From: Planctomycetota bacterium | Lineage (GTDB): Bacteria; Planctomycetota; UBA8108; JACQVS01 | Direction: 5' to 3' | NCBI GenBank assembly: GCA_028280485.1 | Contig: JANQLS010000097.1 | Coordinates: 1-64,000, forward strand | Length of the DNA stretch: 64,000 nt | Part shown: piece by piece, positions 45,150 to 56,469 of the stretch | How positions within the stretch are numbered: position 1 is the stretch's first letter | Layout: every line of letters begins with the position of its first letter | Notes under the pieces: model-generated | Databases searched by the model: none | Told to the model about the DNA's origin: nothing | What the model saw: the letters and a program-made list of their open reading frames with translations, nothing else | Made by a program: the position numbers and the translations under genes

Positions 45150-46757
45150 ATGACGAGAAAGCGTACGGTGGTGATTGGGCTTTTGGGAGTGACTTTAGAT
45201 GCGGGGCGCGAGGAGTCTCGCTGGCAGAGATGGCGACCGACGGTGTCTCTTTGTCAGCATGATGACTTTGTGGTCGACCGCTTAGAGCTCCTCCATTCTC
45301 AGAAATCTTCGAACTTAGCCCAGCGAATTGAAGAAGACATCCAAGCTGTATCGCCTGAGACCCATGTTCAAAAAATGGGCATGGAGCTGAACGACCCCTG
45401 GGATTTCGAAGAAGTCTACTCCGCGCTTCACGACTTTTCTCGGGGCTATGTGTTCGATACTGAGAATGAAGATTACCTCATTCACATCACCACGGGAACT
45501 CACGTGGCTCAAATCTGTTTGTTCCTATTGACCGAATCTCGACACTTTCCAGCTAAGCTCATTCAAACTTCTCCTCCTCGAAGAAAGAGTAAGCAGGACA
45601 CCGCGGGAAACTTCCAAGTCATCGACTTAGATCTCTCCCGCTACGACCGACTCGCCACACGTTTCGAAAAGGAACAACTCGAGGGCCTTCAGTACCTCAA
45701 ATCGGGCATCGATACTCGAAACGATGCCTTTAACCACCTCATTCAAAACTTAGAGCGGGTAGCGATTCGTTCTGTCGATCCCATCCTCCTCTGTGGTCCC
45801 ACCGGTGCGGGTAAATCTCAGTTAGCCAGAAAAATCTTTGAGTTGAAAAAATCTCGGCGCCAGGTCGATGGCGAATTCGTTGAGATCAATTGCGCCACAT
45901 TGCGAGGTGACCAAGCCATGTCAGCTTTGTTCGGTCATGTTAAGGGTGCCTTTACCGGAGCGCTCTCCGATCGAAAAGGCTTACTCAAGGCAGCCGATCA
46001 AGGGATTTTATTTTTAGATGAAATCGGGGAACTCGGTCTCGATGAACAAGCGATGCTCCTAAGAGCCATCGAAGAAAAAACGTTCCTTCCCATGGGGAGC
46101 GATGATTCTGTAACAAGTAACTTCCAACTCTTAGCGGGAACCAATCGAGATCTAAAATCTGAAGTCACCGAAGGAAAATTCCGAGAAGACTTACTCGCTC
46201 GTATCAATATTTGGACTTTCCATCTCCCGGGATTAAAAGAGCGCCGTGAAGATATCGAACCCAACCTTGAATATGAACTCGAACAGTTCACAGAGTCGAC
46301 AGGATCGATGGTCCGGTTCAATAAGGAAGCACGTGAAGCTTTTCTTAGTTTCGCTACTTCAAATGAAGCAAAGTGGTCGGCAAATTTTCGCGACTTAAAT
46401 GCCGCATTAACTCGGATGGCAACCCTAGCACCGGCAGGGCGTATCAATTTGGAGGTGACAAAAGAAGAGATCGGTCGACTCAAGAGGAGTTGGTCGGAAG
46501 AAGGAGCTGACTCCGTCGTCGATCAATTAGAGAAAGTTTTAGATCGTGAAGCTATCGAGCAAATCGATCGATTCGATCGAGCCCAACTCGCCGATGTGAT
46601 TCAGATTTGTTTGGAATCATCGTCCTTATCTGAAGCCGGGCGTCAGCTTTTTAACATCTCTCGAAGCCGAAGAAAAAGTACCAATGATTCTGATCGATTA
46701 AGAAAGTACTTAGCTAAGTTCGGCCTCGACTGGAAGACTCTCCAAGCACATCGTTGA
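45150..46757 (+). CDS. rtcR: RtcR, sigma-54-dependent activator of the RNA repair operon
   Basis: 535 aa. The N-terminal RtcR/CARF-like domain (about 1-180) is very close to the E. coli protein by eye: RWRPTVSLCQHDDFVVDRLELLH, NDPWDFEEVYSALHDFSRGY, EDYLIHITTGTHVAQICLFLL, KLIQTSPPRR. It senses RNA ends or fragments and represses the ATPase until bound. The AAA+ domain has Walker A LLCGPTGAGKS near 210, the sigma-54 contact loop LFGHVKGAFTGA near 256 (canonical GAFTGA), Walker B FLDEIGELG, and a C-terminal DNA-binding part. ATG 45150 has GGAGG seven bases upstream and gives the same length as E. coli RtcR (532). Divergent from rtcAB. Confidence 0.97.
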   Translation: MTRKRTVVIGLLGVTLDAGREESRWQRWRPTVSLCQHDDFVVDRLELLHSQKSSNLAQRIEEDIQAVSPETHVQKMGMELNDPWDFEEVYSALHDFSRGYVFDTENEDYLIHITTGTHVAQICLFLLTESRHFPAKLIQTSPPRRKSKQDTAGNFQVIDLDLSRYDRLATRFEKEQLEGLQYLKSGIDTRNDAFNHLIQNLERVAIRSVDPILLCGPTGAGKSQLARKIFELKKSRRQVDGEFVEINCATLRGDQAMSALFGHVKGAFTGALSDRKGLLKAADQGILFLDEIGELGLDEQAMLLRAIEEKTFLPMGSDDSVTSNFQLLAGTNRDLKSEVTEGKFREDLLARINIWTFHLPGLKERREDIEPNLEYELEQFTESTGSMVRFNKEAREAFLSFATSNEAKWSANFRDLNAALTRMATLAPAGRINLEVTKEEIGRLKRSWSEEGADSVVDQLEKVLDREAIEQIDRFDRAQLADVIQICLESSSLSEAGRQLFNISRSRRKSTNDSDRLRKYLAKFGLDWKTLQAHR

Positions 46758-46764
46758 GCTGAAA

Positions 46765-47709
46765 TTACTTTCCAACCTGGCTTTGACCGAAGAACTTTGG
46801 TGGCTTGGCTAAAGTATAAATTTCAGTTTCTTCTTCGATTGCTTTACGAATATGTAAAGGAAGTTGGAAAATACCGAGCATCGTCGTGCCATCGAACATC
46901 TTAAGTTCACCTTGAAGATTCTCTTTTAGGAGTTCATCGATCGCATTGGGATCTGGCCGGTTTTCAATTTCTTGAAAGGATCCCAGAGTAAAGCTCCAAG
47001 GCTGGCCGTAAGTTGAAATATAAGCGGTATAAGATTTCACATGGGGAAAAACCGAATTCACGGTTTTTACAAGTCGTGCATGTTTTTGAACCACAGGAGG
47101 AGCCACGGGTCCCGATTGAACCACGAAGAATCCGTTCTCGGTTAACACTCGAGGTAGCTTCTCAAAGTATTCTTTCGTGAAGAGTTTGAACGAAGGACCT
47201 TCTTCGATGGGATCGGATAAATCAGAGATGACTACATCCCATTTCTCTTCAGTTGTATCGAGAATGTCTAAAGCATCTCCGATATGAACTTCTAATCTCG
47301 GGTCATCAAAGCAACCCTGATGCATCACTTCTAAGTGTTTTTTACAAGCTTCAACCACTTCGCCATCGATATCGACCATGAGCACGCATTCGACGGTTTT
47401 CCACTTTAGAACTTCGCGAGCGGTTGCGCCTTCCCCTCCACCTAAGATCAGCACTTTCTTGGCTGAACCGTGTAAGGTCATCGCTGCATGCACCAGAGGT
47501 TCGTGGTAAATAAACTCATCGCCTTGACACGATTGCCATTTTCCATCCAGGACTAATGCTTTTCCGTAAGAACCGCTTTCCACAATCGACATCTGCTGAA
47601 ATGTCGTGTGTTTGTAATCCAAGATGCGTTTGATGCCATGAGAGTAAATATCCCAGGGAGAGATGTACTCGTTGACCCAGTAGTCCGATTGAAGTTCGTA
47701 CCCAGACAT
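46765..47709 (-). CDS. speE: Polyamine aminopropyltransferase (spermidine synthase family)
   Basis: 314 aa. Transfers an aminopropyl group from decarboxylated S-adenosylmethionine to a polyamine. Motifs: TTFQQMSIVESGSYGKALVLDG near 35-56, YHEPLVHAAMTLHG, VLILGGGEGATAREVLKW near 86-103, MVDIDGEVVEACKKHL, and VVISDLSDPIEEGPSFKLFTKEYF near 159-182. GGGEGAT and the DLSDP motif match thermospermine/agmatine-type aminopropyltransferases at least as well as classical SpeE (GGGDGG), so the acceptor is uncertain. It lies 60 bp downstream of speD in the same direction and ends 7 bp from rtcR's stop. Confidence 0.9.
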   Translation of the reverse strand: MSGYELQSDYWVNEYISPWDIYSHGIKRILDYKHTTFQQMSIVESGSYGKALVLDGKWQSCQGDEFIYHEPLVHAAMTLHGSAKKVLILGGGEGATAREVLKWKTVECVLMVDIDGEVVEACKKHLEVMHQGCFDDPRLEVHIGDALDILDTTEEKWDVVISDLSDPIEEGPSFKLFTKEYFEKLPRVLTENGFFVVQSGPVAPPVVQKHARLVKTVNSVFPHVKSYTAYISTYGQPWSFTLGSFQEIENRPDPNAIDELLKENLQGELKMFDGTTMLGIFQLPLHIRKAIEEETEIYTLAKPPKFFGQSQVGK

Positions 47710-47769
47710 AGCTTTAGCCTGAATTTCTTTTGTGGTTGAGAAGTTTTAAAGATCTCTACGAAAGGGAGA

Positions 47770-48174
47770 TCAATTAGGGGAGAGAGTCGGAAAGTTATCC
47801 TGGCTGGGATCAGCATCTAACGGCGTTGATGACGTTCCCCTCTGGATGACTTGGAGTTCGCTTCGGCCTGCTTGCATTTGGTGTTCGATATGGCGGCAAG
47901 CCTTTTCAGGTTCACAGTGATCACCACAGGTAAAAATATCTACTGCTGCATAACCGCGTTCAGGCCAGGTGTGAATCGAGATATGAGACTCGGCCAAGAG
48001 CGCCAGGGCAGTGACTCCCTGAGGATTAAACTTAAATGAAACTTCACGCAATAAGCTAGACTTAGCAATGTCAGCAGCCGACTTGATGACACTCACGATA
48101 TGATCGTGATTATCCAACAGAGTGGACGGGCACTCATAGAGTTCTAGTAAGCAATGGATTCCAGCTGATGACAA
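47770..48174 (-). CDS. speD: S-adenosylmethionine decarboxylase proenzyme
   Basis: 134 aa. Produces the aminopropyl donor for SpeE. LLAESHISIHTWPERGYAAVDIFTCGDH is the bacterial class 1B core; self-cleavage before Ser63 (in ESH) makes the pyruvoyl cofactor, and Cys83 is the proton donor position. FTCGDHCEPEKA and the downstream helix fit. A 25-residue tail (TSSTPLDADPSQDNFPTL) extends beyond the usual end. The start is TTG 48174; a stop lies in frame 27 bp upstream and no ATG is available. Confidence 0.95.
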   Translation of the reverse strand: MSSAGIHCLLELYECPSTLLDNHDHIVSVIKSAADIAKSSLLREVSFKFNPQGVTALALLAESHISIHTWPERGYAAVDIFTCGDHCEPEKACRHIEHQMQAGRSELQVIQRGTSSTPLDADPSQDNFPTLSPN

Positions 48175-48616
48175 GGTAGTGTTCTCACGATTATGAGGAT
48201 GTCAGTCCTCAGGTTCAAAAAAACAGATCAAACAACCAAGGGTATGTTCGATCGTTTTAATCTCTCCGAATGCGATTGCTTTGATGGTAGTCCGAAGAGA
48301 GGATCTGAAGCCGTCTGGCATTTCTTCAAAGGCCCATTTATAGTGCAAGAAATCTGTACTGGCAAGTGGGCAAAATTTTAGAAATTTGAGTTTTTCTCCC
48401 CCGACGAGCAAGATCATGAAAGCGAGCCTTGTTCTCTTTGAGAAGGGGAGTTATTCTCGCCGAGTCAAGCTTCACTCAGTTCTTGGCACATTCCGTGGGG
48501 CGCTGAATTCGATGGGGGAGGAACGGACTCCGGGGATGGCTTGACTGCTTACCCCAATCCCATACAAGTCGAGTTGCGTCTAAGGTTATTTCAGTAAATT
48601 CTTAAGATAAAATGAT
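48175..48616. other. Intergenic region upstream of speD
   Basis: 442 bp. A 71-codon minus-strand frame (48202-48417), ending 28 bp before speD, is possible but has no recognisable domain or ribosome site. The rest shows no repeats or RNA motifs I can name. Confidence 0.35.
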
Positions 48617-49114
48617 ATGTGGATCGCAAGTTCAAGTTTCAGCACAGTCTTTGAATTCATAAAAGGGGCAAATTATCGCTACTGGATTCAGGAGAGAGAG
48701 TGGGGCTTGGACGTCTATCTCTCGGGGCCATGGGGCTGGGCGCCGGCCTTTCTCATCGCTTCGATTACCACGGTGTTTTTCCTGGCCTTATTCCACTTGA
48801 TTCCGGGTCGTAAACGCTCGATTCCTCTCATGATTTCCTGCGGTTTACTCGCCCTACTTATCGGGTTGGCCGGAACTTATTTAAAAACATCGGATTATCT
48901 TGAGGCTGAAGGGGGAGGAAAGACCCCCCGCATTTTTACTTTAGGCCAAGGACGGAAACCGAATCACCCTGAGCACGAAGCGGCCCTCCTCAGTGTTCCT
49001 GCGTACGTGGGTGGTGGAGCTTTCGTCGGCTCGTTCCTTTGTAGCGGGTTTTTGCTGATCTTCGGGGGGAGGTCTAAATCTGGAAGTGAGTCGGGCGACG
49101 AGGAAGAAGAATAA
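48617..49114 (+). CDS. Membrane protein of unknown function
   Basis: 165 aa with three predicted membrane segments: APAFLIASITTVFFLALFHL near 43-62, IPLMISCGLLALLIGLAGTY near 72-91, and VPAYVGGGAFVGSFLCSGFL near 132-151. The tail is acidic (SESGDEEEE). The first 40 residues are soluble. The layout resembles small MotA/ExbB-like membrane proteins of planctomycetes, but no catalytic or proton-path residues are evident. Convergent with the ACT protein, 10 bp apart. Confidence 0.65.
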   Translation: MWIASSSFSTVFEFIKGANYRYWIQEREWGLDVYLSGPWGWAPAFLIASITTVFFLALFHLIPGRKRSIPLMISCGLLALLIGLAGTYLKTSDYLEAEGGGKTPRIFTLGQGRKPNHPEHEAALLSVPAYVGGGAFVGSFLCSGFLLIFGGRSKSGSESGDEEEE

Positions 49115-49124
49115 CAGGGACTCG

Positions 49125-49676
49125 TCAGCTGTCCGAAGCTTTTAGTTCTAGATCTAAGTTGTGTTCGTCAGCCAATTTTTCTAAAGCATCGCGAAGCTTC
49201 GAAATCGAGAGCTCGGCGGGGACTTGAGCTTCCAAATTCAGTGAAAAAATGGGTGTCCCCGTCGTAGGCGCCAAGGAGAGTCGCGTTTCCAATCCCGCCA
49301 CATTCACTTGATGGTTAGCTAAGACATGACTGATGCGGTGAACAATTCCGGGATGATCTAAGGAGACCGCTCTCAGTTTATAGGCGAGCTGAGGTCCTTT
49401 GATTTCCTGATTTCCATCGTCGACTTCAGTTTCGTGGACTTGAAGAATCAATCCGAGGGCATCGGCTTCTTGGGGTAGGGTTTCTTGAAGCTTATTCAGC
49501 GCATCTTGAGGGCCAGTGACCAAGACCATCAGTGAGAACTTCCCTCCCAGAATTGCCATTCGACTATCTTCTAGGTTTCCCCCCGATTCGTGAATGAGTC
49601 CTGTAACTCGATCGACGATCCCAGGTCGATCTTCTCCTAGTGAGCTGATGATCAATCCCTGTCTCATTTCATTCAT
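49125..49676 (-). CDS. GcvR-like protein with two ACT domains
   Basis: 183 aa. Two ACT domains: LIISSLGEDRPGIVDRVTGLI near 8-28 with GGKFSLMVLVTGP, and YKLRAVSLDHPGIVHRISHVL near 97-117 with GTPIFSLNLEAQVP. This tandem arrangement is that of the glycine-cleavage regulator GcvR and of related formyltetrahydrofolate-linked ACT proteins. ACT domains bind amino acids. There is no DNA-binding part. An internal ATG at 49667 is an alternative start. Confidence 0.85.
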   Translation of the reverse strand: MNEMRQGLIISSLGEDRPGIVDRVTGLIHESGGNLEDSRMAILGGKFSLMVLVTGPQDALNKLQETLPQEADALGLILQVHETEVDDGNQEIKGPQLAYKLRAVSLDHPGIVHRISHVLANHQVNVAGLETRLSLAPTTGTPIFSLNLEAQVPAELSISKLRDALEKLADEHNLDLELKASDS

Positions 49677-49973
49677 CCATTCGTTTCAAATGTTATCGGC
49701 CTCGATCAGTTGAATGATGCCGTTGCTCTGAAGGGCATCCGAGTGATCAGTGAGGAGGCCGTTTTGTTCTGAGTTTGCTCTGTGCTTGTTCCGAGAATGT
49801 CGGTTCGTCTGATAAGTATCGCGCGAACTCTACGATAATTCTTCAGTTCATAAAGAAAATATCTAAATTCGCTACACTTTTAGAAATGTCTTGCCGATCC
49901 AGTTGATGTTGGCTCGTTCCGGGTATCTGGAGCTGAGTCAGCTAGTTTATTGATCTTGGATAGGAAATGAGCG

Positions 49974-50927
49974 ATGACTAGATTCGCCCTCGCAATTCTC
50001 ACAATTTGTTTAATCCCTGCTCTGAGTTCGGCTCAAGGTAGGCAAAATCCCTCGGTGGGGTCTCCTGGTTGGAAGCCTCAGCCCAGTGTGTATGTAAATC
50101 ACATCGTGCAACCTGGTGAGTCACTCTCGAGTATTGCTGAAAGGTACTATGGAAATAAGTACCGATGGGAAGATCTGCATCAATATAACACTGTCCACAA
50201 TCCTGACCAACTCAGGGTGGGCCAGGTCATCTATGTCCCTGATCCGATTCAGAACATACCGGTAGCTCCTCAGCGACCACCTCCAGGTGGGAGGGCCGTC
50301 AACCCTCCTGTTCCGCCGGTTGCCCCACCTCCGCAGAACATTCTCGATAATCCTAATCCCCGATTAGCACCCGGGAATTGGAGCTTCAGTGATTTTCTGA
50401 GCCAATTTAGATCAGCAAAGATCTTTGGTACTTCCCTGGTGAAGGTATTCCTCTTTCTCTGCATTTTCTTTATCGTTCACGCAGCGGTGCAGGGGGCGTT
50501 TGTCTGGTTTGCTGCTCATCTTTCTTTCGTGAAAGATGTTAGCTTCGGAAAGGCGATGCGGGCGACCGTTCAATCGGAGGGATTGGCCTCGGTGCTCCTT
50601 TTCGGCTTTGTCATCATGGGCCTCGCCTTAGTTTATGTGGGGACCTCGCCTCCCGGGAAGCCAGCATTGGATCAGCTCCTGACAACGGTTGAGGGATTTT
50701 TAAACTCAACCACCGGATTAACTGCGGTCGGGGGTGGCCTTGTTATTCTTTATTGCTTCTTGGGGATCCGCTTTATTCCGGGCGCCTTTGAAATACCCAG
50801 TGCACAGGGTGTTGCCGTCGTTTTTCTGGCCATTTTGATCCCCCACGCAGTGATGTGTTATCTGTTGGGCGCGCGGCTTGGATTATTCGGGGCCGGTGCG
50901 TCTCCCACGGATGGAATTGTTGGCTAA
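49974..50927 (+). CDS. LysM-domain membrane protein
   Basis: 317 aa. Signal peptide FALAILTICLIPALSSAQ, then one LysM domain at about 42-90 (HIVQPGESLSSIAERYYGN, DQLRVGQVIYVP), which binds N-acetylglucosamine polymers such as peptidoglycan. A Pro-rich linker (VAPQRPPPGGRAVNPPVPP) leads to four membrane segments between about 155 and 310 (VFLFLCIFFIVHAAVQGAF, VLLFGFVIMGLALVYVG). AGGA upstream of ATG 49974 supports the start. A cell-wall-linked membrane protein of unknown role. Confidence 0.8.
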   Translation: MTRFALAILTICLIPALSSAQGRQNPSVGSPGWKPQPSVYVNHIVQPGESLSSIAERYYGNKYRWEDLHQYNTVHNPDQLRVGQVIYVPDPIQNIPVAPQRPPPGGRAVNPPVPPVAPPPQNILDNPNPRLAPGNWSFSDFLSQFRSAKIFGTSLVKVFLFLCIFFIVHAAVQGAFVWFAAHLSFVKDVSFGKAMRATVQSEGLASVLLFGFVIMGLALVYVGTSPPGKPALDQLLTTVEGFLNSTTGLTAVGGGLVILYCFLGIRFIPGAFEIPSAQGVAVVFLAILIPHAVMCYLLGARLGLFGAGASPTDGIVG

Positions 50928-51430
50928 TTCGGAATAGGCATAAAAAAACCCCGTTTCCTTCACATGCACGTGGCATACAAAATTCCCGGGGGAAATTTGG
51001 GATCAGCAAGCTTTTGGGGTCCTGTTTGTCGATCCCTGTGCTTCAGAACGCACAATTGCCTTAATCGCAAAGTGATGGCCAATCTACTAACCCGCGCACA
51101 AAAAAATACCCCCCCATCTTAAGTAAATATAATTTAATCGCTTAGGAGCTCCTGGGGGAATTTGTTCCGATATCCCATTAGCACAATAATTGTTCGCGGG
51201 TCATTAATTGTGCGTGGTGAAGCCTCCAATCTGTCTTTCAGTGCAGCACTCATCTTAAGCCATCATTCAACCAACTCGTTCAATTGGTGATAGATTCATA
51301 AAACGAGGGCTCTCATCATTGATTTTGATCGCTTCTTTTGCAAACTGGGTATCCCTTTCCCCAATCCTTCGGTGGAAGGTTTGTGTAAAAACCGTGGTTC
51401 TGATTTGAAGTCGAGAGAGTAGATCGCTCA
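50928..51430. other. Intergenic region, no clear gene
   Basis: 503 bp. It has a palindromic gcacaat ... aattgtgc pair (51181-51213), the palindrome aggagctcct (51144-51153) and homopolymer runs of A and C. No terminator or known RNA family was recognised. Confidence 0.35.
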
Positions 51431-52156
51431 ATGGTAAATTCAAAATTGACGAATGAAGGAGCCCCTAGCCAGGCTCAAGCGCAACAGATCCTTCAGGATA
51501 CTGCTCAGGCGGTCAAGGTGATGAAAGCGAGCTGGCTTAAGGTTGCGATGAATCTAAAGAAGATTCGCGAGCATGAATTGTGGAAATATCACAATCCTCC
51601 CGCCAACAACTATGAGGATTATGTTTTTGGGGTCCTCAAGTTGAACAAGTATGTGGCGAATCGGATGCTCCAGGCGATGGATTACACTCAGGATCGCCGC
51701 CCTCAGCTTCTAGAAAATTTTTCGAGCGGTGAGCAGGATATCGAAGTTCCTTCGTTTGAAGTTGTCAATCAATTGAGAAGAGCGGAGCGAAGCTTTGAAG
51801 GGCATGAAGAAAAGTTAAAGGAGCTTGAATCAAAAGTCTTCGAAGAAGGGGTTGGGCGAGTCGTTTTAAAGCGAGAGATCGATGAGAAGCTCGCTGAGAT
51901 TCATCCCGATCAAGAAGAGAAGGTCGAAGATAAACCTAAGGCGACCTTTAAAAAGGTGATTCGAGATTTGATGCACTTAGAGGCGGCATTGATCGAACTT
52001 AAGGTTTCGAAGGAAGCTCGAAAGCTGGCTTTTCAATTAGTGGAGCTTCTTCAAAAAGAAGAGCGAGCTTCCGGTGCCGAGACGGATTCTGACTCTGAGC
52101 CTGAAGATGCTGAACCTGAAAATTCTGAAGCTGATGATGGTGGGGCGGGTGAGTGA
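51431..52156 (+). CDS. Protein of unknown function, helical, acidic tail
   Basis: 241 aa. Residues about 22-85 (LKVAMNLKKIREHELWKYHN, YEDYVFGVLKLNKYVANRMLQAM) resemble the helix-turn-helix found in ParB-like and phage-type proteins that read L-W...YxxYxxxxLgLs...a...i. The middle is a coiled coil (ERSFEGHEEKLKELESKVFE), and the C-terminus is very acidic (ETDSDSEPEDAEPE). The DNA-binding reading is uncertain. The next gene starts at GTG 52153, overlapping this stop (GTGA), so the two are coupled. Confidence 0.6.
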   Translation: MVNSKLTNEGAPSQAQAQQILQDTAQAVKVMKASWLKVAMNLKKIREHELWKYHNPPANNYEDYVFGVLKLNKYVANRMLQAMDYTQDRRPQLLENFSSGEQDIEVPSFEVVNQLRRAERSFEGHEEKLKELESKVFEEGVGRVVLKREIDEKLAEIHPDQEEKVEDKPKATFKKVIRDLMHLEAALIELKVSKEARKLAFQLVELLQKEERASGAETDSDSEPEDAEPENSEADDGGAGE

Positions 52157-52662
52157 CTCGAATTTTAATTTACGGATTTGGGCCCTACCTGAATTTTGAA
52201 AATAACATCACTCAAAGAATTGTTGAGGCACTCAAGGCCGTCTCCTTCAAAGATTTCGAGGTTCAGCTTAAAACCTTCGATGTAAAGTTTAGCCAGGCGA
52301 TGTTCCTTCGCGAAGTTAAACAATTTAAACCGGATTATGTATTAGGGATGGGGCAACACCCGAGGGCTCGACGGATTCGAATTGAGCGACGAGGGGTAAA
52401 TTTAAAAAACAATCCTCAAGAAGACTCTCAACCTATCAAAGAGTCGGGGCAAGCTGCTCTTCACACTTCTCTTAAAGTTTCACCGTGTGAAGGGAGTACA
52501 GTGACTTACGATGCGGGCACCTACGTTTGTAATTTTTCCATGTACACCTTCGAATCTAATGCACTGAAGTTTGGATATCGATACGCCTTTTTTCATATGC
52601 CTAGAAATCTCGAAGTCAGTGATGGCGTTCAGTTTATTCTTCGAGTGTTAAGCGAGCTTTGA
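52153..52662 (+). CDS. Compact pyroglutamyl-peptidase I-like protein
   Basis: 169 aa, shorter than the usual 200-220 aa. It begins MTRILIYGFGPYLNFENNIT, like the family's N-terminus (TGFEPFG). Catalytic triad positions are present: Glu in RIRIERRGVNL near 81, Cys in DAGTYVCNFSMYTF near 128, and His in FFHMPRNLEVSDG near 150. Family members remove N-terminal pyroglutamate. The substrate pocket is reduced by missing loops, so the substrate may differ. Start GTG 52153 overlaps the upstream stop. Confidence 0.75.
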   Translation: MTRILIYGFGPYLNFENNITQRIVEALKAVSFKDFEVQLKTFDVKFSQAMFLREVKQFKPDYVLGMGQHPRARRIRIERRGVNLKNNPQEDSQPIKESGQAALHTSLKVSPCEGSTVTYDAGTYVCNFSMYTFESNALKFGYRYAFFHMPRNLEVSDGVQFILRVLSEL

Positions 52663-52672
52663 GCTTAATGTT

Positions 52673-54838
<2,166 letters not shown>

Positions 54839-55400
54839 CTTGGTAGCAATAACTTGGGGCAATTGTTGAAATGAAGAGCAGCCCGAAGAGGGGTGTTCAA
54901 CAAGCTTTTAGGGTAGCACTAAAAAGAAGCAACATCCAGCCCCAAAAAGCATAATTTATGTTCCGTTTTGCTGCTGAAAAAAAGGTCACTCTTGCTCTAA
55001 ATATCACCTTCATCCCTCCCCAACCGAACCCAGGGTTCATGAAAACTCCTCGGTAATATCCCTAAGATATTTATTCAAAATATCTTGTGGCTCCTTGTTA
55101 CCATCATACCAGTTCCCCATCATCCCCTTACCAGGTAACGGAACCACGGGCCACATTCGAACCCAGGGTTCGGTGGAACGAGTTTTGGTGGGGATATTTT
55201 ATGAACCCAGGGTTCGGAAAATGGGGGGAGGTGGATTAGAATGACTGGGCTGTGAATTAGGTACTGAACGTTTATTGTTCACTCGTCTGAAATTTCGAAC
55301 GGTCTCTTTGACTTGGTAATAAACGGCTTGTTATTAAAAGATCAGAGGCTGATTCCTATCAATTAAGCCTTCATATTAGAAATTTGAAATCGGATTTTTC
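54839..55400. promoter_or_regulatory. Divergent control region of GAF-activator and moaA
   Basis: 562 bp. It holds three palindromes of the CGAACCCAGGGTTCG type (55025-55039, 55158-55172 perfect, 55202-55216), the box TTACCAGGTAACGGA (55128-55142) and tgctctaaatatc (54993-55005), all shared with the rtcA-rtcR region. On the minus strand 54928-54943 reads GGGGCTGGATGTTGCT, which matches the sigma-54 GG(-24)/TTGC(-12) spacing but lacks the CAC, so it is a weak promoter candidate for the activator gene. Confidence 0.7.
55158..55172. promoter_or_regulatory. Palindrome CGAACCCAGGGTTCG (copy B2)
   Basis: Perfect palindrome, identical to 44821-44835. Flanking copies B1 (55025-55039, last base A) and B3 (55202-55216, first base T) differ by a single base each. 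Confidence 0.7.
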
Positions 55401-56417
55401 GTGGAACGGAACACCGGTCAACTCAAAGATGCCTTGGGGAGAGTGATTGAAAATCTTCGAATTTCGATCACCGATCGCTGCAATTTTCGCTGTGTCTATT
55501 GCATGCCCGCTGAAGGTCTGCAATGGCTTCCAAAGGCCGACCTTTTAACCTTTGAAGAGATCGAAAGCTTAGCGTCCAGTTTCGTACGCTTGGGAGTCAA
55601 GAAGATTCGGCTCACCGGGGGAGAGCCTCTCGTTCGAGCTGATCTCCCTAAGTTGGTCGAACGCCTCGCCCGGATCGATGGTCTCGAGGATCTGTCTCTG
55701 ACCACCAACGGTTTAGGCCTGGCCAAAATTGCCCCCGCTCTTTCAGAGGCGGGCCTCGACCGAGTTAATATCAGCTTGGACTCTCTCGTTCGCGCCGTTT
55801 TTGAAAAGATCGCTCGTCGAGATGCCCTCGATGAAGTTCTCTGTGGAATTGAATCAGCCGCTTGTTATTTCGAGGGGCCCCTGAAAATCAATACCGTCTT
55901 GGTGCGCGGGATTAATGATGGAGAAATTCTATCTTTCAGTGAGTTGGCTCGCCGCGAAGGAGTCGAGGTTCGTTTTATCGAATTCATGCCCTTGGATGCC
56001 CAAAAAGATTGGAAGGCCGATCAACTGATCACCGGGAAAGAAATCCACGACACGATCTCCCAGAAGTACCCTCTTAAAAAAGATCCCCATCAGGATCCCC
56101 ATGCTCCATCCCAGGATTGGGTTTTCGCCGATGGCCAAGGCGGGAAAATTGGTTTCATCGACCCGGTATCTGCTCCTTTTTGCGAGTCTTGTAACCGGGT
56201 AAGGATTACCAGTGATGGCAAATTGAGAACGTGTTTATTTTCAGTCGGAGAAACCAATTTGAAGTCCATCCTCAGAGATCCGAGTAACGAAGGTGACCCT
56301 AATCAAAAGCTTGAAGAGGTCATTCGAAAGGCCGTGTGGAATAAAGAGCCCGGCCATCTCATCTCACAAAAAGGTTTCATCCACGCCTCACGCTCGATGA
56401 GTCAAATTGGAGGGTGA
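55401..56417 (+). CDS. moaA: GTP 3',8-cyclase MoaA
   Basis: 338 aa. Radical-SAM enzyme making the first step of molybdenum cofactor synthesis. N-terminal [4Fe-4S] motif CNFRCVYCMP near 27-36 (Cys-x3-Cys-x2-Cys), SAM-binding TGGEPL near 73-78, second cluster CESCNRVRITSDGKLRTC near 263-280 and the terminal Gly-Gly (MSQIGG). The start is GTG 55401. No other moa gene is adjacent. The palindromes at 55025-55216 lie upstream. Confidence 0.96.
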   Translation: MERNTGQLKDALGRVIENLRISITDRCNFRCVYCMPAEGLQWLPKADLLTFEEIESLASSFVRLGVKKIRLTGGEPLVRADLPKLVERLARIDGLEDLSLTTNGLGLAKIAPALSEAGLDRVNISLDSLVRAVFEKIARRDALDEVLCGIESAACYFEGPLKINTVLVRGINDGEILSFSELARREGVEVRFIEFMPLDAQKDWKADQLITGKEIHDTISQKYPLKKDPHQDPHAPSQDWVFADGQGGKIGFIDPVSAPFCESCNRVRITSDGKLRTCLFSVGETNLKSILRDPSNEGDPNQKLEEVIRKAVWNKEPGHLISQKGFIHASRSMSQIGG

Positions 56418-56469
56418 GAGTTCTAGTTATATATTAATCTAATGCTCCCTACAGATTTAAATCGTTTCG

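Noticed and set aside
48202..48417. 71-codon minus-strand frame just upstream of speD, possible leader peptide
   Set aside because: No ribosome site, no conserved feature visible; kept only as a possibility in the intergenic note.
50941..51213. Possible small RNA with gcacaat/aattgtgc stem
   Set aside because: Only a 7-8-bp stem with a long loop and no terminator; not enough to call.
54928..54943. Strong sigma-54 promoter call for the GAF activator
   Set aside because: Spacing fits, but the -24 box lacks CAC; mentioned only as weak.
55128..55175. tRNA-like segment (GGGTTCGAAT on the minus strand resembles a T-arm)
   Set aside because: The T-stem does not pair, no D- or anticodon arm forms; it is the CGAACCC palindrome.
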